Assembly (NCBI RefSeq): GCF_023101085.1
Contig: NZ_CP064703.1
Span: 7,564,001 to 7,628,000, forward strand
Reading direction: 5' to 3'
Origin: Bradyrhizobium sp. 170
GTDB taxonomy: Bacteria; Pseudomonadota; Alphaproteobacteria; Rhizobiales; Xanthobacteraceae
DNA: 64,000 nt
Within the stretch, counting starts at the first letter, position 1. The number at the start of each line of letters is the position of its first letter. Made by a program: the position numbers and the translations under genes. The notes beneath the pieces are model-generated. The model had not been told where the DNA came from and did not search any database. It saw only the letters and a list, made by a program, of their open reading frames with translations. Shown here piece by piece: positions 9,843 through 18,277 of this stretch.

Positions 9843-10643
9843 ATGAGCGCTGCAACGCTTCGCAGATTAATCGTGATCGGCCTGATTGCGCTGTGGGAAA
9901 TCCTGCCGCGCGCAGGTCTCATTCCCGAACTGTTCCTGCCATCGCTGTCGTCGACACTCGCGGCTGGCTGGAACGAGGCGGGCGAATACGGCCATGCCCT
10001 TGCCGTGACGCTCTACGAGGTCGCGATTTCGATGGCGTTCGCCTGCGGCGGCGGCATCCTGTTAGGGGCCATCGTCGGCAGCCTGCCGCGGCCGCGCATC
10101 CTGATCATGCCGATGGTCTCGAGCCTCTATGCGGTGCCGCTGGTCATCCTCTATCCCGTCTTCACCGTGTGGCTCGGCATCGGCTCGGAATCCAAGATCG
10201 CATTCGCCTCGATCTACGGCTTCCTGCCGACGATGCTGGCGACCGCCGCCGGCATCCAGACCATCGATCCGCAATTGCTGCTCGCCGCCCGCAGCATGGG
10301 CGCGACGCTGAGCCAGCGGCTGGTTCGCGTGATCATTCCGGCGGCAATCCCGACCGTGCTGTCGGGCCTGCGCGTCGGCGGCGCACTCGTGATCGTCGGC
10401 GTTGTCGTGTCCGAGATGCTGATTTCGTCCGCCGGCATCGGCTATCTGATCTCGCGCTACCGCACCATTCTGGACAGCCCGCATGTGTTTGCCGGCGTTC
10501 TCCTGGTGCTTGCGATGGCGATTGCCTTCAACGCCGCGATCAAATGGATCGAGCGCAAGGCCGCAATCTGGCAGACGGGGTCACGTTCCGGCCAGCGCGC
10601 CGCCGACGAGATCACCGCCGGCGCCATCCAGCCTGCGACCTGA
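9843..10643 (+). CDS. ABC transporter permease, NitT/TauT family (second of two)
   Basis: The 266-residue inner-membrane permease has the same fold as the first (LIVIGLIALWEILPRAGLI at the N-terminus and the EAA loop LLLAARSMGATLSQRLVRV near residues 140-160). It is only moderately similar to the other permease in residue pattern, so the pair probably works as a heterodimer rather than as duplicate copies. It starts seven bases after the ATPase stop. The C-terminal tail after the last membrane helix is hydrophilic. Confidence 0.87.
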   Translation: MSAATLRRLIVIGLIALWEILPRAGLIPELFLPSLSSTLAAGWNEAGEYGHALAVTLYEVAISMAFACGGGILLGAIVGSLPRPRILIMPMVSSLYAVPLVILYPVFTVWLGIGSESKIAFASIYGFLPTMLATAAGIQTIDPQLLLAARSMGATLSQRLVRVIIPAAIPTVLSGLRVGGALVIVGVVVSEMLISSAGIGYLISRYRTILDSPHVFAGVLLVLAMAIAFNAAIKWIERKAAIWQTGSRSGQRAADEITAGAIQPAT

Positions 10644-10655
10644 CGGAGCAGCGGC

Positions 10656-11318
10656 GTGTTCGATCTGACGCTGACATTCGACAATGGTCCCGAGCCCGGC
10701 GTGACGCCGCGCGTGCTCGACATCCTGCGCGAACGCGGCATCAAGACGACCTTCTTCGTGATCGGCGAAAAGCTTGGCGACCCCGAACGCCGTCGGCTTG
10801 CGGCGCGCGCACACGGCGAGGGCCACTGGATCGGCAATCACACTTTTACGCACACGGTGCCACTCGGGCAGCAACATGATCCCGATGCGGCACAGCATGA
10901 GATCGGCCGGACGCAGGATGCGATCGGCGACCTCGCGCACCCACAGCGATGGTTCCGGCCGTTCGGCGGCGGCGGCAATCTCGACGCGCGGCTGCTGAAG
11001 CCTTCCGTGGTCGAATATCTCGCCCGCAACAAGCATAGTTGCGTGCTCTGGAACGCGATCCCGCGCGACTGGGACGATCCGGACGGCTGGGCCGACCGGG
11101 CCCTGGAGCAGTGCCGGTCGCAGCCGTGGAGCCTCATGGTTCTGCACGACCTGCCCAGCGGCGCGATGAACCATCTCGAATGTTTTATCGACCGCGCCGG
11201 GAAAGCCGGCGCGCGCTTCCACCAGGACTTTCCGCCTGATTGCGTTCCGATCCGTTCGGGCAAAATCGTGCGATCCATCGAACCCTATGTGTCCTCTATC
11301 GAAGAAGGTACCGAATAA
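10656..11318 (+). CDS. polysaccharide deacetylase (NodB-fold) family protein
   Basis: The 220-residue protein starts at GTG 10656 and has the NodB homology fold. Motif 1 is TFDNGPEPGVTPRVLDIL at about residues 7-24 and motif 2 is the metal-binding HTFTH near 68-72. RWFRPFGGGGN fits motif 3 and VLHDLPSG motif 5. Motif 1 in classical enzymes is TFDDGP; here the second Asp, a metal ligand, is Asn, a variant also seen in some natural members. There is no signal peptide, so it acts in the cytoplasm and probably hydrolyses a C-N or acetyl bond of a small imported molecule rather than a wall polymer (inference from the transporter context). Its stop overlaps the next start by one base. Confidence 0.75.
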   Translation: MFDLTLTFDNGPEPGVTPRVLDILRERGIKTTFFVIGEKLGDPERRRLAARAHGEGHWIGNHTFTHTVPLGQQHDPDAAQHEIGRTQDAIGDLAHPQRWFRPFGGGGNLDARLLKPSVVEYLARNKHSCVLWNAIPRDWDDPDGWADRALEQCRSQPWSLMVLHDLPSGAMNHLECFIDRAGKAGARFHQDFPPDCVPIRSGKIVRSIEPYVSSIEEGTE

Positions 11319-12187
11319 TGAAGATCGCGAGTTTCAAGGCAGGTCCGACGGCAACATACGGCCTGGTAACAAATGCCGGCATCATCGACGCCGGCAAGCG
11401 GCTGAAGGAGTGGCCAACCCTGAAGACGTTGCTCGCGAACGGATCGCTCAATGCCCTCGGCGCGCTGCAAGGCGAACGGCCGGACTACGCGTTTGCCGAA
11501 ATCGAGTTGCTGCCGACCGTTCCCGATCCGGACAAGATATTCTGCATCGGCGTCAACTACGCCACGCATCTCGCCGAAAGCGGCCATCCCACCCCGCCGC
11601 ACCCGATGATCTTCACCCGTTTCGCCAACAGCCAGGTCGGCGGCGGCCAGCCGATGATCCGGCCGCTCGAGTCCGAGCGCTTCGACTATGAGGGCGAGAT
11701 GGCCGTCATCATCGGCAAGGCCGGCCGCCGCATTTCGCGCGAGACAGCGCTGGCGCATGTCGCTGGTTATGCCTGCTACAATGACGGCAGCATCCGCGAC
11801 TGGCAGCGCCACACCTCGCAATTCGCACCGGGGAAGAATTTCGTCGGCACCGGTGGTTTCGGTCCGTGGATGGTCACGACAGACGAGATCCCCGACATCA
11901 GCAAGCAGACCATCGCGACCCGCCTCAACGGCGTCGAGGTGCAGGCAGCCCCAATCTCGGACCTCGTTTTCGACGTCCCTGCCCTGATCGCCTACTGCTC
12001 GACTTTCACCGAGCTCGTCCCCGGCGACGTCATCGTGACCGGCACCACCGGTGGCGTCGGCGCCTACCGCACGCCGCCGCTCTGGATGAAGGATGGCGAT
12101 GTGGTCGAGGTCGAGGTGTCGGGCATCGGCGTGCTGCGCAATCCGGTCAAGGATGAGGCCGCGGCCGCTGCGACGCGCGCCGCCTGA
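11318..12187 (+). CDS. fumarylacetoacetate hydrolase family protein
   Basis: The 289-residue protein has an N-terminal FAH_N-like part (MKIASFKAGPTATYGLV) and the FAH catalytic fold from about residue 70. IFCIGVNYATHLAES, the metal-binding Glu pair in FDYEGEMAVIIGKAGRRI (about 123-140), AHVAGYACYNDGSIRDWQ, and VTGTTGGVGAYRTPP near the C-terminus are visible. Family members hydrolyse or decarboxylate acylpyruvates and related ring-cleavage products. The ATG at 11318 overlaps the upstream TAA (TAATG), so it is coupled to the deacetylase gene. The upstream extension of the reading frame is antisense-free but lacks homology and was not used. Confidence 0.86.
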   Translation: MKIASFKAGPTATYGLVTNAGIIDAGKRLKEWPTLKTLLANGSLNALGALQGERPDYAFAEIELLPTVPDPDKIFCIGVNYATHLAESGHPTPPHPMIFTRFANSQVGGGQPMIRPLESERFDYEGEMAVIIGKAGRRISRETALAHVAGYACYNDGSIRDWQRHTSQFAPGKNFVGTGGFGPWMVTTDEIPDISKQTIATRLNGVEVQAAPISDLVFDVPALIAYCSTFTELVPGDVIVTGTTGGVGAYRTPPLWMKDGDVVEVEVSGIGVLRNPVKDEAAAAATRAA

Positions 12188-12223
12188 AGTGAGCGGGAAA
12201 ATGACAAGAGCAAGGAGATACTC

Positions 12224-13264
12224 ATGAACCTGCCAAAGCACCTGCTGCCGACCACCGTCGTCGGTAGCTATCCGCAGCCGGAATGGCTGGTCGATCGCGC
12301 GATGCTGTCCAAGGTGGTGCCGCGCACGCGCCTGCATGCGATGTGGCGGCTGCCGGCCGAGCACCTGGAGGAGGCGCAAGACGACGCCACTATTGTCGCC
12401 ATCAGGGACATGGAGCGGGCCGGCATCGACATCGTGACCGATGGCGAAATCCGCCGCGAGAGCTACTCCAACCGATTTGCGACGGCGCTCGAAGGCATCG
12501 ATGACGAAAATCCGGCGATGATCACCTCGCGCAGCGGGCACCAGACGCCGGTGCCGCGCGTCACAGGCCCGGTGAAACGCCGCGGCCCGGTCGAGCTGCA
12601 CGACATGAAATTCCTGCGCCAGAACACTGATCGCGCAGCAAAAATCACCCTGCCCGGCCCGTTCACGATGAGCCAGCAGGCCAAGAACGAATTCTACAAA
12701 GACGACGAGGAACTGGCGATGGCCTTCGCCGCCGCCGTCAACGCCGAAGCGCTCGACCTGCAAAAGGCCGGCGCCGACGTGATCCAGCTCGATGAGCCCT
12801 GGGTGCGCAACAATCCCGACCTTGCCCGCCGCTATGCGGTGAAGGCGATCAACCGCGCGCTGGAGGGCATCACCGTGCCGACCGTGGTGCATCTGTGCTT
12901 CGGCTATGCCGCGGTCGTGCCCGGCTCGACCAAGCCGGCCGGCTATTCCTTCCTCGCCGAACTCGCCGATACCAGCGCCGAGCAGATCTCGATCGAGGCG
13001 GCGCAGCCGAAGCTCGACCTCGGCGTGCTCAGGGATTTGTCGTCGAAGAAGATCATGCTCGGCGTGCTCGACCTCGGCAATCCCGAGATCGAATCCGCTG
13101 ATGTCGTGGCTGGCCGGATCCGCAACGGCCTCAAGCATGTCGCCGCCGACCGGCTGGTGATCGCGCCCGATTGCGGCATGAAATACATGCCGCGCCATAC
13201 AGCGTTCGGAAAACTGAAGGCGATGTGCGACGCGGCGGCGATCGTCCGCAAGGAGATCAGCTAA
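12224..13264 (+). CDS. MetE C-terminal domain-like (cobalamin-independent methionine synthase II family) protein
   Basis: The 346-residue TIM-barrel protein matches only the catalytic C-terminal half of MetE. It starts LLPTTVVGSYPQPEWL, has IVTDGEIRRESYSNRF near 68-83, and carries the Zn ligands His-x-Cys in VVHLCFGYAAV near 224 and Cys in APDCGMKYMPR near 318. Such stand-alone domains are common in catabolic clusters and probably move methyl groups between small acceptors, not homocysteine in bulk methionine synthesis (inference). It has AAGGAG before the ATG and is 36 bases downstream of the FAH-family gene. Its end overlaps the convergent SnoaL-like gene by 8 bases. Confidence 0.82.
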   Translation: MNLPKHLLPTTVVGSYPQPEWLVDRAMLSKVVPRTRLHAMWRLPAEHLEEAQDDATIVAIRDMERAGIDIVTDGEIRRESYSNRFATALEGIDDENPAMITSRSGHQTPVPRVTGPVKRRGPVELHDMKFLRQNTDRAAKITLPGPFTMSQQAKNEFYKDDEELAMAFAAAVNAEALDLQKAGADVIQLDEPWVRNNPDLARRYAVKAINRALEGITVPTVVHLCFGYAAVVPGSTKPAGYSFLAELADTSAEQISIEAAQPKLDLGVLRDLSSKKIMLGVLDLGNPEIESADVVAGRIRNGLKHVAADRLVIAPDCGMKYMPRHTAFGKLKAMCDAAAIVRKEIS

Positions 13265-13868
13265 GCGGCTTGCCCTGCAGCCACGCCGCGCCGCGGGCAT
13301 ATAGAGCCTCGACCTCCGGTCCCTTCAGGCCGGGCATGTCGCGCTTCACGGTGTAGCCGATGCGGGTCTGCAAATAAGCGAGGTGCCGGTAGCCCGGCGG
13401 AAACTGCTCGAGCAGCGCCTTGTCGAGAACGGGCGCCGTGCCGGGCGTGACCGGGTCCATGCGGTCCTTCTCATAGATCGGCTGGCGCAGCACGATGCCC
13501 CAGCGGCCCTCGCGCTTTTCGAGGAAGTCGTAGAACCGCCCGGTGCAGAGCACGTCACACAGCACGCCCTCGACCTCGGCGCGTTGCGAGATCGTCATCT
13601 TGGTCTGCGAGATGGCGCGGTGTCCGGCGAGGTCGACCGAGATGCCGCCGAGGAAATGCAGGATGCTGACGCCCTTGGCCCATGCCTGCTTGCTGATCTC
13701 GATGAACTCGTCGCCGGTGCCCTGCGTCCAGGTCGCCATCATGCGGCCGTCGGGATGCCAGACCGTGCGAAAACGCTCCCAGTCGCCGGCATCGCGCCAG
13801 ATCGCCCAGTTCTGCAGCAATTCCCGGATCAGGCGGTCATCTTCAATCTCGGCGTGACTTCCGGGCAT
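13257..13868 (-). CDS. nuclear transport factor 2 / SnoaL-like family protein
   Basis: The 203-residue protein has the NTF2-like cone fold pattern: an N-terminal helix DDRLIRELLQNWAIWRDAGDWERFRTVWHPDGRMMATW followed by strands with LHFLGGISVDLAGHRAISQTKM and GRFYDFLEKREGRWGIVLRQPIYEKD. It resembles the 'nuclear transport factor 2 family' proteins that accompany aromatic degradation operons, including some acting as isomerases or dehydratases. The catalytic role is not evident. It is convergent with the MetE-like gene and overlaps it by 8 bases, so it is likely part of the same accessory region with an opposite promoter. Confidence 0.7.
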   Translation of the reverse strand: MPGSHAEIEDDRLIRELLQNWAIWRDAGDWERFRTVWHPDGRMMATWTQGTGDEFIEISKQAWAKGVSILHFLGGISVDLAGHRAISQTKMTISQRAEVEGVLCDVLCTGRFYDFLEKREGRWGIVLRQPIYEKDRMDPVTPGTAPVLDKALLEQFPPGYRHLAYLQTRIGYTVKRDMPGLKGPEVEALYARGAAWLQGKPLS

Positions 13869-13979
13869 GCGGGCGTTTCCCCTTGGGACGTATTTCTCAA
13901 GCGTCTATGAGACATAGCCGCGGCGGACGCCCGCTGACAAGTCGGGTAGACCGGGGAGTTAGCTAACGCCCCGGCGCCT

Positions 13980-14249
13980 TCACAACAGCTTCGCGCGGAC
14001 GAACAGTGCGCGCAGGGCGTTGGTCGCCTGCACGGTCAGCATCGCGTTGCCGGCGGCGCCATGCAGGGAGCTCACGGCATCGGCATGCAGCGAGCGAAAC
14101 TCGATCCATTCGATCGAACTGAGATTGGTGATGAACCGGTAGGCCTGGCCGACGGTCCCGATCGATACCGTCTTGCCGTTCAGGTTGATCTTGAAGACCG
14201 CCCGCAACGGAGTGTCGCAGTCGGAAGCGCCACTTGCGACGACTGTCAT
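13980..14249 (-). CDS. DUF982 domain-containing protein
   Basis: The 89-residue protein has the DUF982 pattern: a beta-hairpin start (LRAVFKINLNGKTVSIGTVGQAYRFI), a short central helix, and a C-terminal helix with HGAAGNAMLTVQATNALRALFVRAKLL, where rhizobial members place their conserved Ala-rich helix. DUF982 proteins are numerous and uncharacterised in Bradyrhizobium and Rhizobium. The start overlaps the stop of the DUF2778 gene by four bases (ATGA), indicating co-translation. Confidence 0.6.
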   Translation of the reverse strand: MTVVASGASDCDTPLRAVFKINLNGKTVSIGTVGQAYRFITNLSSIEWIEFRSLHADAVSSLHGAAGNAMLTVQATNALRALFVRAKLL

Positions 14250-15235
14250 GACGGGGACGGTGAACGCCGCGACGCGGTGAGGCCTTCCTTGAGGCTCGGC
14301 ACGACGACGAGACGCTTGACCTCGCCGTTCCGGTACGCTGTCAGGAACCTGTCATAATCCTTGATCGAGACGCAGCCGTTGGAATCGCCGTTGGGACCAA
14401 GCAAATAGCTGTGCACGAGCAGGCCCGTTCGCCCGTGCATTTCGTTTTCGCCCACCGGAGTCATGCGCAGCGCCGCGACGCCATGAAACAGCTTTTCACG
14501 CGGCTTGAGGTCGTAGACGTTTGGCGGCGTCGCGCCGACCATCCGCTGGTCGACATAGGCCGGATTGTCCATCAGGCCGCCCAGCCCCGAGTGTGCCTCG
14601 AGCTTGGTGCCGTTCGGCAGGTAAACGGCGCGGGCCGAAATGTCGTAGACCGCCGTCTGACCGTCGTAGCCGAGCGCCGTCAGATCCTTGCGCTCGCCGA
14701 GCAGCCCATCCCCCGGCGTCAGCGATGCCAGCGAGAAGCGCATCGGCACCAGATCGGCGAGCTTCTCGAACATGGTGCGGTTATCCGACGAAACCGGCGC
14801 GGGGGCGCTTCCCGTTGACTGAAGATTGGCCAGGACCGGCCGGGCTCTTGGCAGCGGGATTGCCGCCTCGACCGTCGGAGCGGACGGCGCGGGTTCAGCA
14901 TTCTGCTCCTCAGGCGATTGCCTCCCCAACATGCTTTCGATGTGGCCGAACTGCGCATCGAAATCCGGGCGCTCCGAACGGGCGGCGGGACGCCAGGGGT
15001 AGTTGATGGCGAGCGAACGGCGCGCCGAGCCCGGGCCAAAGCGCTCGTCGAACGAGGAAGTGCTGCCGACATTCGCGGATGCGGGATTGATCCAGGCAGC
15101 CGGATCGAAATCGGTTACCCACGCGGCCAGCCCCAGCGCCATCGCAAGCGCCGCTGTGCCGAATGCCGCTTCGCGGAGCAAACGGGTACCGCGGCTCGAA
15201 GCAGGCCCGGCTGTGCTGGTCGTCCTTCTATCCAT
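14246..15235 (-). CDS. DUF2778 (tlde1/L,D-transpeptidase-like) domain protein, membrane anchored
   Basis: The 329-residue protein has an N-terminal membrane segment (AAFGTAALAMALGLAAWV, residues about 24-41) and a long Pro/Ala/Ser-rich linker. The C-terminal catalytic-looking domain has THSYLLGPNGDSNGCVSI-like residues: the His in LLVHSYLLGPNG and the Cys in SNGCVSIKDYDRF correspond to the His/Cys pair of YkuD-type L,D-transpeptidases. DUF2778 proteins probably act on peptidoglycan in the periplasm. The reading frame is open about 100 codons further upstream, but this start precedes the membrane anchor directly, has GGGGA just upstream, and avoids overlap with the neighbouring gene. Confidence 0.7.
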   Translation of the reverse strand: MDRRTTSTAGPASSRGTRLLREAAFGTAALAMALGLAAWVTDFDPAAWINPASANVGSTSSFDERFGPGSARRSLAINYPWRPAARSERPDFDAQFGHIESMLGRQSPEEQNAEPAPSAPTVEAAIPLPRARPVLANLQSTGSAPAPVSSDNRTMFEKLADLVPMRFSLASLTPGDGLLGERKDLTALGYDGQTAVYDISARAVYLPNGTKLEAHSGLGGLMDNPAYVDQRMVGATPPNVYDLKPREKLFHGVAALRMTPVGENEMHGRTGLLVHSYLLGPNGDSNGCVSIKDYDRFLTAYRNGEVKRLVVVPSLKEGLTASRRSPSPS

Positions 15236-15431
15236 CCGTCCCCGGCTCGGCGCTTCGGAATCACGTCTGATTCCTAATGGATTCACCGAATAAGTCCCAC
15301 CATAATGCAAACCAAAGTAAGGCATAATCGAGACAAGCGCTCGCTGCCATGCCGCCATCATGACCGGCCGAATTGGCGGATTCAAGCCATGTAATGGTAA
15401 ACCGGGCCGGGATTCCCAGGCGGGGCCACAC

Positions 15432-15857
15432 TCAGGGCCGCAGAACCGGATTGGTATTCGGCGCGGGCGCCACTTCCATCTCGGCGTGCTCCGGTAGCTT
15501 GTCGGCGTGCACTGCGAGCGCCGGTCCGATCCAGATCGGATCGGCCTCATGATCCCGGCGCGGGTTGGTCGTGTTTGGATGGACCAGAACGCTCAGTTTG
15601 CCATGATTGAGCATCAGCCAGGGCACCAGTTCGGGGAATATCTCCCGGGCAAAGGCCACCTGGTACATGGCCTGATCGTGCGGGCCGACCTTGACGTCGT
15701 GCCAGCGTCCGAGCGTGACCGAGAAACGCTCCCCGATCCAGGCGCGCAGCTGCTCGGCCTCGGCCCGCGTGGTCGCCGGATCGTAGTAGATATGGGCGTG
15801 GTAGCTCGCGATCTCGCCTAATGGTCGCGGACCGTCCGCCCCCGGCTCACCCGTCAT
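15432..15857 (-). CDS. DOPA 4,5-dioxygenase family protein
   Basis: The 141-residue protein shows the family pattern. YHAHIYYDPATT at about residues 19-30 holds the first metal-binding His, GPHDQAMYQVAF near 58-69 supplies the second, and LVPWLMLNHGKLSVLVHPNTTNPRRDH near 77-103 supplies further His residues. Small bacterial homologues of plant and fungal DOPA extradiol dioxygenases often carry out ring cleavage of catechols, but many act in unknown reactions. It is a single gene on the minus strand, about 200 bases upstream of the DUF2778 gene. Confidence 0.8.
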   Translation of the reverse strand: MTGEPGADGPRPLGEIASYHAHIYYDPATTRAEAEQLRAWIGERFSVTLGRWHDVKVGPHDQAMYQVAFAREIFPELVPWLMLNHGKLSVLVHPNTTNPRRDHEADPIWIGPALAVHADKLPEHAEMEVAPAPNTNPVLRP

Positions 15858-16000
15858 TGCCTGTGCTCCACGTCATCGTTACCCCGCTGATGATCGCTGC
15901 AACCGGCGGCGTGGTCAATGTGCGGTGTCAGCCGGGGGGCGGAAGCGCTTCTCGACATTGCGCTTGATGACACACCCATCGGCTGATCCTTGGCGCGCGG

Positions 16001-16561
16001 TCAGCCCGACCGCTTCTTGCTGCTCTCGAAGACGGTCATACCGGCGGCGGGGTCGAGGTCAACCTCGGTTGCCTCCGTCAGGCGCGCCATCGTCATGTAG
16101 AAACCGATCGCCAGGATCGACTCGACGATCTCCTGCTCGCTGAAATGCTGGCGCATCGCGGCGAACACCGGTGCGGCAACACGCACGTTCTCGATGACTT
16201 CCCGGCCGAACGCCAGCAGCGCCTGTTCGGCGGCATTGAACGCGGCGTCCTCGTATTTGCCCTGTTCGATGCAGTCGATCTGCTTTTGCGTGACGCCTAC
16301 GCCGAGCGCGATCGGCACATGCTGTCGCCATTCATAGACGCCGTGCTCCCACTGCGCGACCTGAAGAATTAGCAGTTCGCGATTGACATGGCTGAGCTTC
16401 TGGCGATGGAGGATCGAATTGGCGAACCGCATCGCCGGAATGAAATTGGCCTCGGCATGCGCCATCATTTTGAAGATGTTCAGAACGACCGGCATCCTGT
16501 CAAAGGACGTGCGCACGTCGCCGCTGGTTGCCGCCGGGTCGATCAAAGGAAGTCTTGCCAT
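16001..16561 (-). CDS. carboxymuconolactone decarboxylase (CMD/AhpD) family protein
   Basis: The 186-residue all-helical protein matches the CMD family over its centre (ELLILQVAQWEHGVYEWRQHVPIALGVGVTQKQIDCI, residues about 60-96, then AAFNAAEQALLAFGREV). The redox CxxC of AhpD-type members is absent; the Glu and His of the YEW..H segment are present, as in the CMD subgroup of catabolic proteins. It probably belongs to one transcription unit with the VOC (94 bases upstream) and SDR genes on the same strand. The exact substrate is unknown. Confidence 0.8.
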   Translation of the reverse strand: MARLPLIDPAATSGDVRTSFDRMPVVLNIFKMMAHAEANFIPAMRFANSILHRQKLSHVNRELLILQVAQWEHGVYEWRQHVPIALGVGVTQKQIDCIEQGKYEDAAFNAAEQALLAFGREVIENVRVAAPVFAAMRQHFSEQEIVESILAIGFYMTMARLTEATEVDLDPAAGMTVFESSKKRSG

Positions 16562-16654
16562 CCGCTTGTTCCTTACGTTTTTTGTTTCTTTCTACCGCTG
16601 CGCGCTTCCGCGCACGGGCCCGAACTTACTATTACCGCGCGATACGCGCATCGC

Positions 16655-17188
16655 TCAGCGTCCGCCGACTTCGCGGATGGGATCGGAGCCGTCCCAACCG
16701 GCGGCGACCTTGCGGATATGCTCGAAGAAACTCCCCTTGCTACCGCTGATGTCGGATATTTCGACAACGGTGCCGGGATGGGCCTGCGTATCGAAATAGG
16801 CAAAGCGGCCCTTTTCGCCGCCGATCTGTCCTTCGTGCCCCACCTTATAGCCAAGCGACAGCGCACGGTCGTAGAGGGCCTGATAATCACGCGTCCAATA
16901 CGACATATGCTGCAAGCCTTCGTGGCCCGAGTCGAGAAATTCCTTGTACATTGAGGGCGCGTCGTTGCGCTGCTGGATCAGCTCGATCTGGAGATCGCCG
17001 GAATTAGCGAGCGCCACGCTCATCTCCATGGCGGAGTCCTGGCCGCGGTGGCGGAAGTAATCGGTCTTGACCCGATCGATATAGTACCAGGGCCCGACGC
17101 CCATCACGTTGACCCAGTGGTCCATGGCGGCGCGGATGTCCCGCACGATATATCCGTTCTGGCAGACTGCACCAAAGATACGGCTCAT
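16655..17188 (-). CDS. VOC (glyoxalase/extradiol dioxygenase superfamily) protein
   Basis: The 177-residue single VOC unit has paired beta-alpha-beta-beta-beta modules: GAVCQNGYIVRDIRAAMDHWVNVMGVGPW at the start and LQHMSYWTRDYQALYDRALSLGYKV in the second half, with a C-terminal GTVVEIS strand that supplies a metal-binding Glu. This arrangement fits a lyase, isomerase or methylmalonyl-CoA epimerase-like role rather than a two-domain dioxygenase. It lies between the CMD and SDR genes on the minus strand and is likely co-transcribed with them from the LacI-flanked promoter at 18.1 kb. Confidence 0.8.
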   Translation of the reverse strand: MSRIFGAVCQNGYIVRDIRAAMDHWVNVMGVGPWYYIDRVKTDYFRHRGQDSAMEMSVALANSGDLQIELIQQRNDAPSMYKEFLDSGHEGLQHMSYWTRDYQALYDRALSLGYKVGHEGQIGGEKGRFAYFDTQAHPGTVVEISDISGSKGSFFEHIRKVAAGWDGSDPIREVGGR

Positions 17189-17250
17189 GACGACCTTCCG
17201 TGTGTTTATCGGCGGTACATCGTTTCCGCCTTCTCATTCGTCTTTCGCGT

Positions 17251-18045
17251 TCAGCCGATCGACCTGCCGCCGTCGATGACGAGTTCGGTGCCGGTGACGT
17301 AGCGGCTCTCGTCGCTGGCGAGCCACAGGATGCCGTTGGCGATATCTTCTGGCGCGGCCTTGTACCCGAGCGGGACGGCGCGTTCGGTCAGCTTATCCAG
17401 CGTCGGACCGCGCTCCCGTCCGCCGTTCGAGCCGTCCTCGACGGTGCCGATCAGCGTGTCCCAGATCGCGGTTTCGGTGATGCCAGGATGCAGCGAGTTG
17501 ACGCGCACGCCATCCTTGGCGGCTGCGCATTCCAGCGCGACCGATTTCGTGAACAGCCGCACGCCACCCTTGGTCGCGCAATAGCCCGAGACGTTCGGCG
17601 ACGCCTTGATGCCTGCGATCGAGGAAACGTTGATGATGCTGCCGCCCCCGCCTGCCCGCATCAGCGGCAGCGAATGCTTTACGCCGAGGAAGACCCCGTC
17701 GAGATTGACGGCAATCTGCCGCTTCCAGTCGGCGAACGCCATGTCGACGACGGGTCCGGAGAGGCCAATCCCGGCATTGTTGACGAGAACGTCGAGCCTG
17801 CCGAACCGTCCACGGGTCTGGACCACGATCGACTGCCAGTCCTCCTCGCGCGTCACATCGTGGTGGTAGTACTCGCACTCGCATCCCATGGCGCGCAGTT
17901 CGCGCAGCAGGCCCTCGCCCTTGTCGTCCTGCAGATCGGTTGCGACGATCGTGGCGCCCTCGCGCGCCAGCACCAGGGCTGCGCTGCGTCCGATGCCGTT
18001 GGCGGCACCGGTCACCAAAGCGACTTTTCCTTCGACACGCCGCAT
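17251..18045 (-). CDS. SDR family NAD(P)-dependent oxidoreductase
   Basis: The 264-residue classical short-chain dehydrogenase has the cofactor motif TGAANGIG near residues 11-18, NNAG near 90, the catalytic Ser in INVSSIAG and the Tyr/Lys in YCATKGG, and a C-terminal VTGTELVIDGGRSIG. The ATG at 18045 has GAGG five bases upstream; another ATG sits three bases earlier. The first gene of the SDR-VOC-CMD set, it is divergent from a LacI regulator and carries a LacI-type operator about 95 bases upstream. It probably oxidises an alcohol or sugar-like substrate in that small pathway. Confidence 0.88.
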   Translation of the reverse strand: MRRVEGKVALVTGAANGIGRSAALVLAREGATIVATDLQDDKGEGLLRELRAMGCECEYYHHDVTREEDWQSIVVQTRGRFGRLDVLVNNAGIGLSGPVVDMAFADWKRQIAVNLDGVFLGVKHSLPLMRAGGGGSIINVSSIAGIKASPNVSGYCATKGGVRLFTKSVALECAAAKDGVRVNSLHPGITETAIWDTLIGTVEDGSNGGRERGPTLDKLTERAVPLGYKAAPEDIANGILWLASDESRYVTGTELVIDGGRSIG

Positions 18046-18138
18046 CATGCCTCGGTCCCGTTTCCCGCCTGCGGCCATTCGGCCGGTTTGGTGTCGCGCG
18101 GGAACAACGGCGTGCCCGCCTTGCTCCCCCGGCATTTC

Positions 18139-18153
18139 TTGAAAACGTTTCCA
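18139..18153. promoter_or_regulatory. candidate LacI-family operator
   Basis: TTGAAAACGTTTCCA contains the AACGTT centre and near-perfect symmetry typical of LacI/CcpA-type operators (consensus TGWNANCGNTNWCA). It lies between the divergent SDR and LacI genes, about 95 bases before the SDR start. A looser second candidate, with GTTTCC, is near 18213. Binding by the adjacent LacI protein is inferred. Confidence 0.5.
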
Positions 18154-18277
18154 TACTTTGTCTAACAGTGTTGTTCAAGGTAGATTTTTATAGGTTTTCA
18201 GCTTATATATCGTTTCCAGAATGCGCTAGGATTTGGTCCATCTACGCCCGAGCGGCGATGCTCAAGGGAACTCTGCA

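Noticed and set aside
11285..13300. 671-codon minus-strand open frame
   Set aside because: Antisense to the FAH-family and MetE-like genes, without motifs; typical of GC-rich codon bias.
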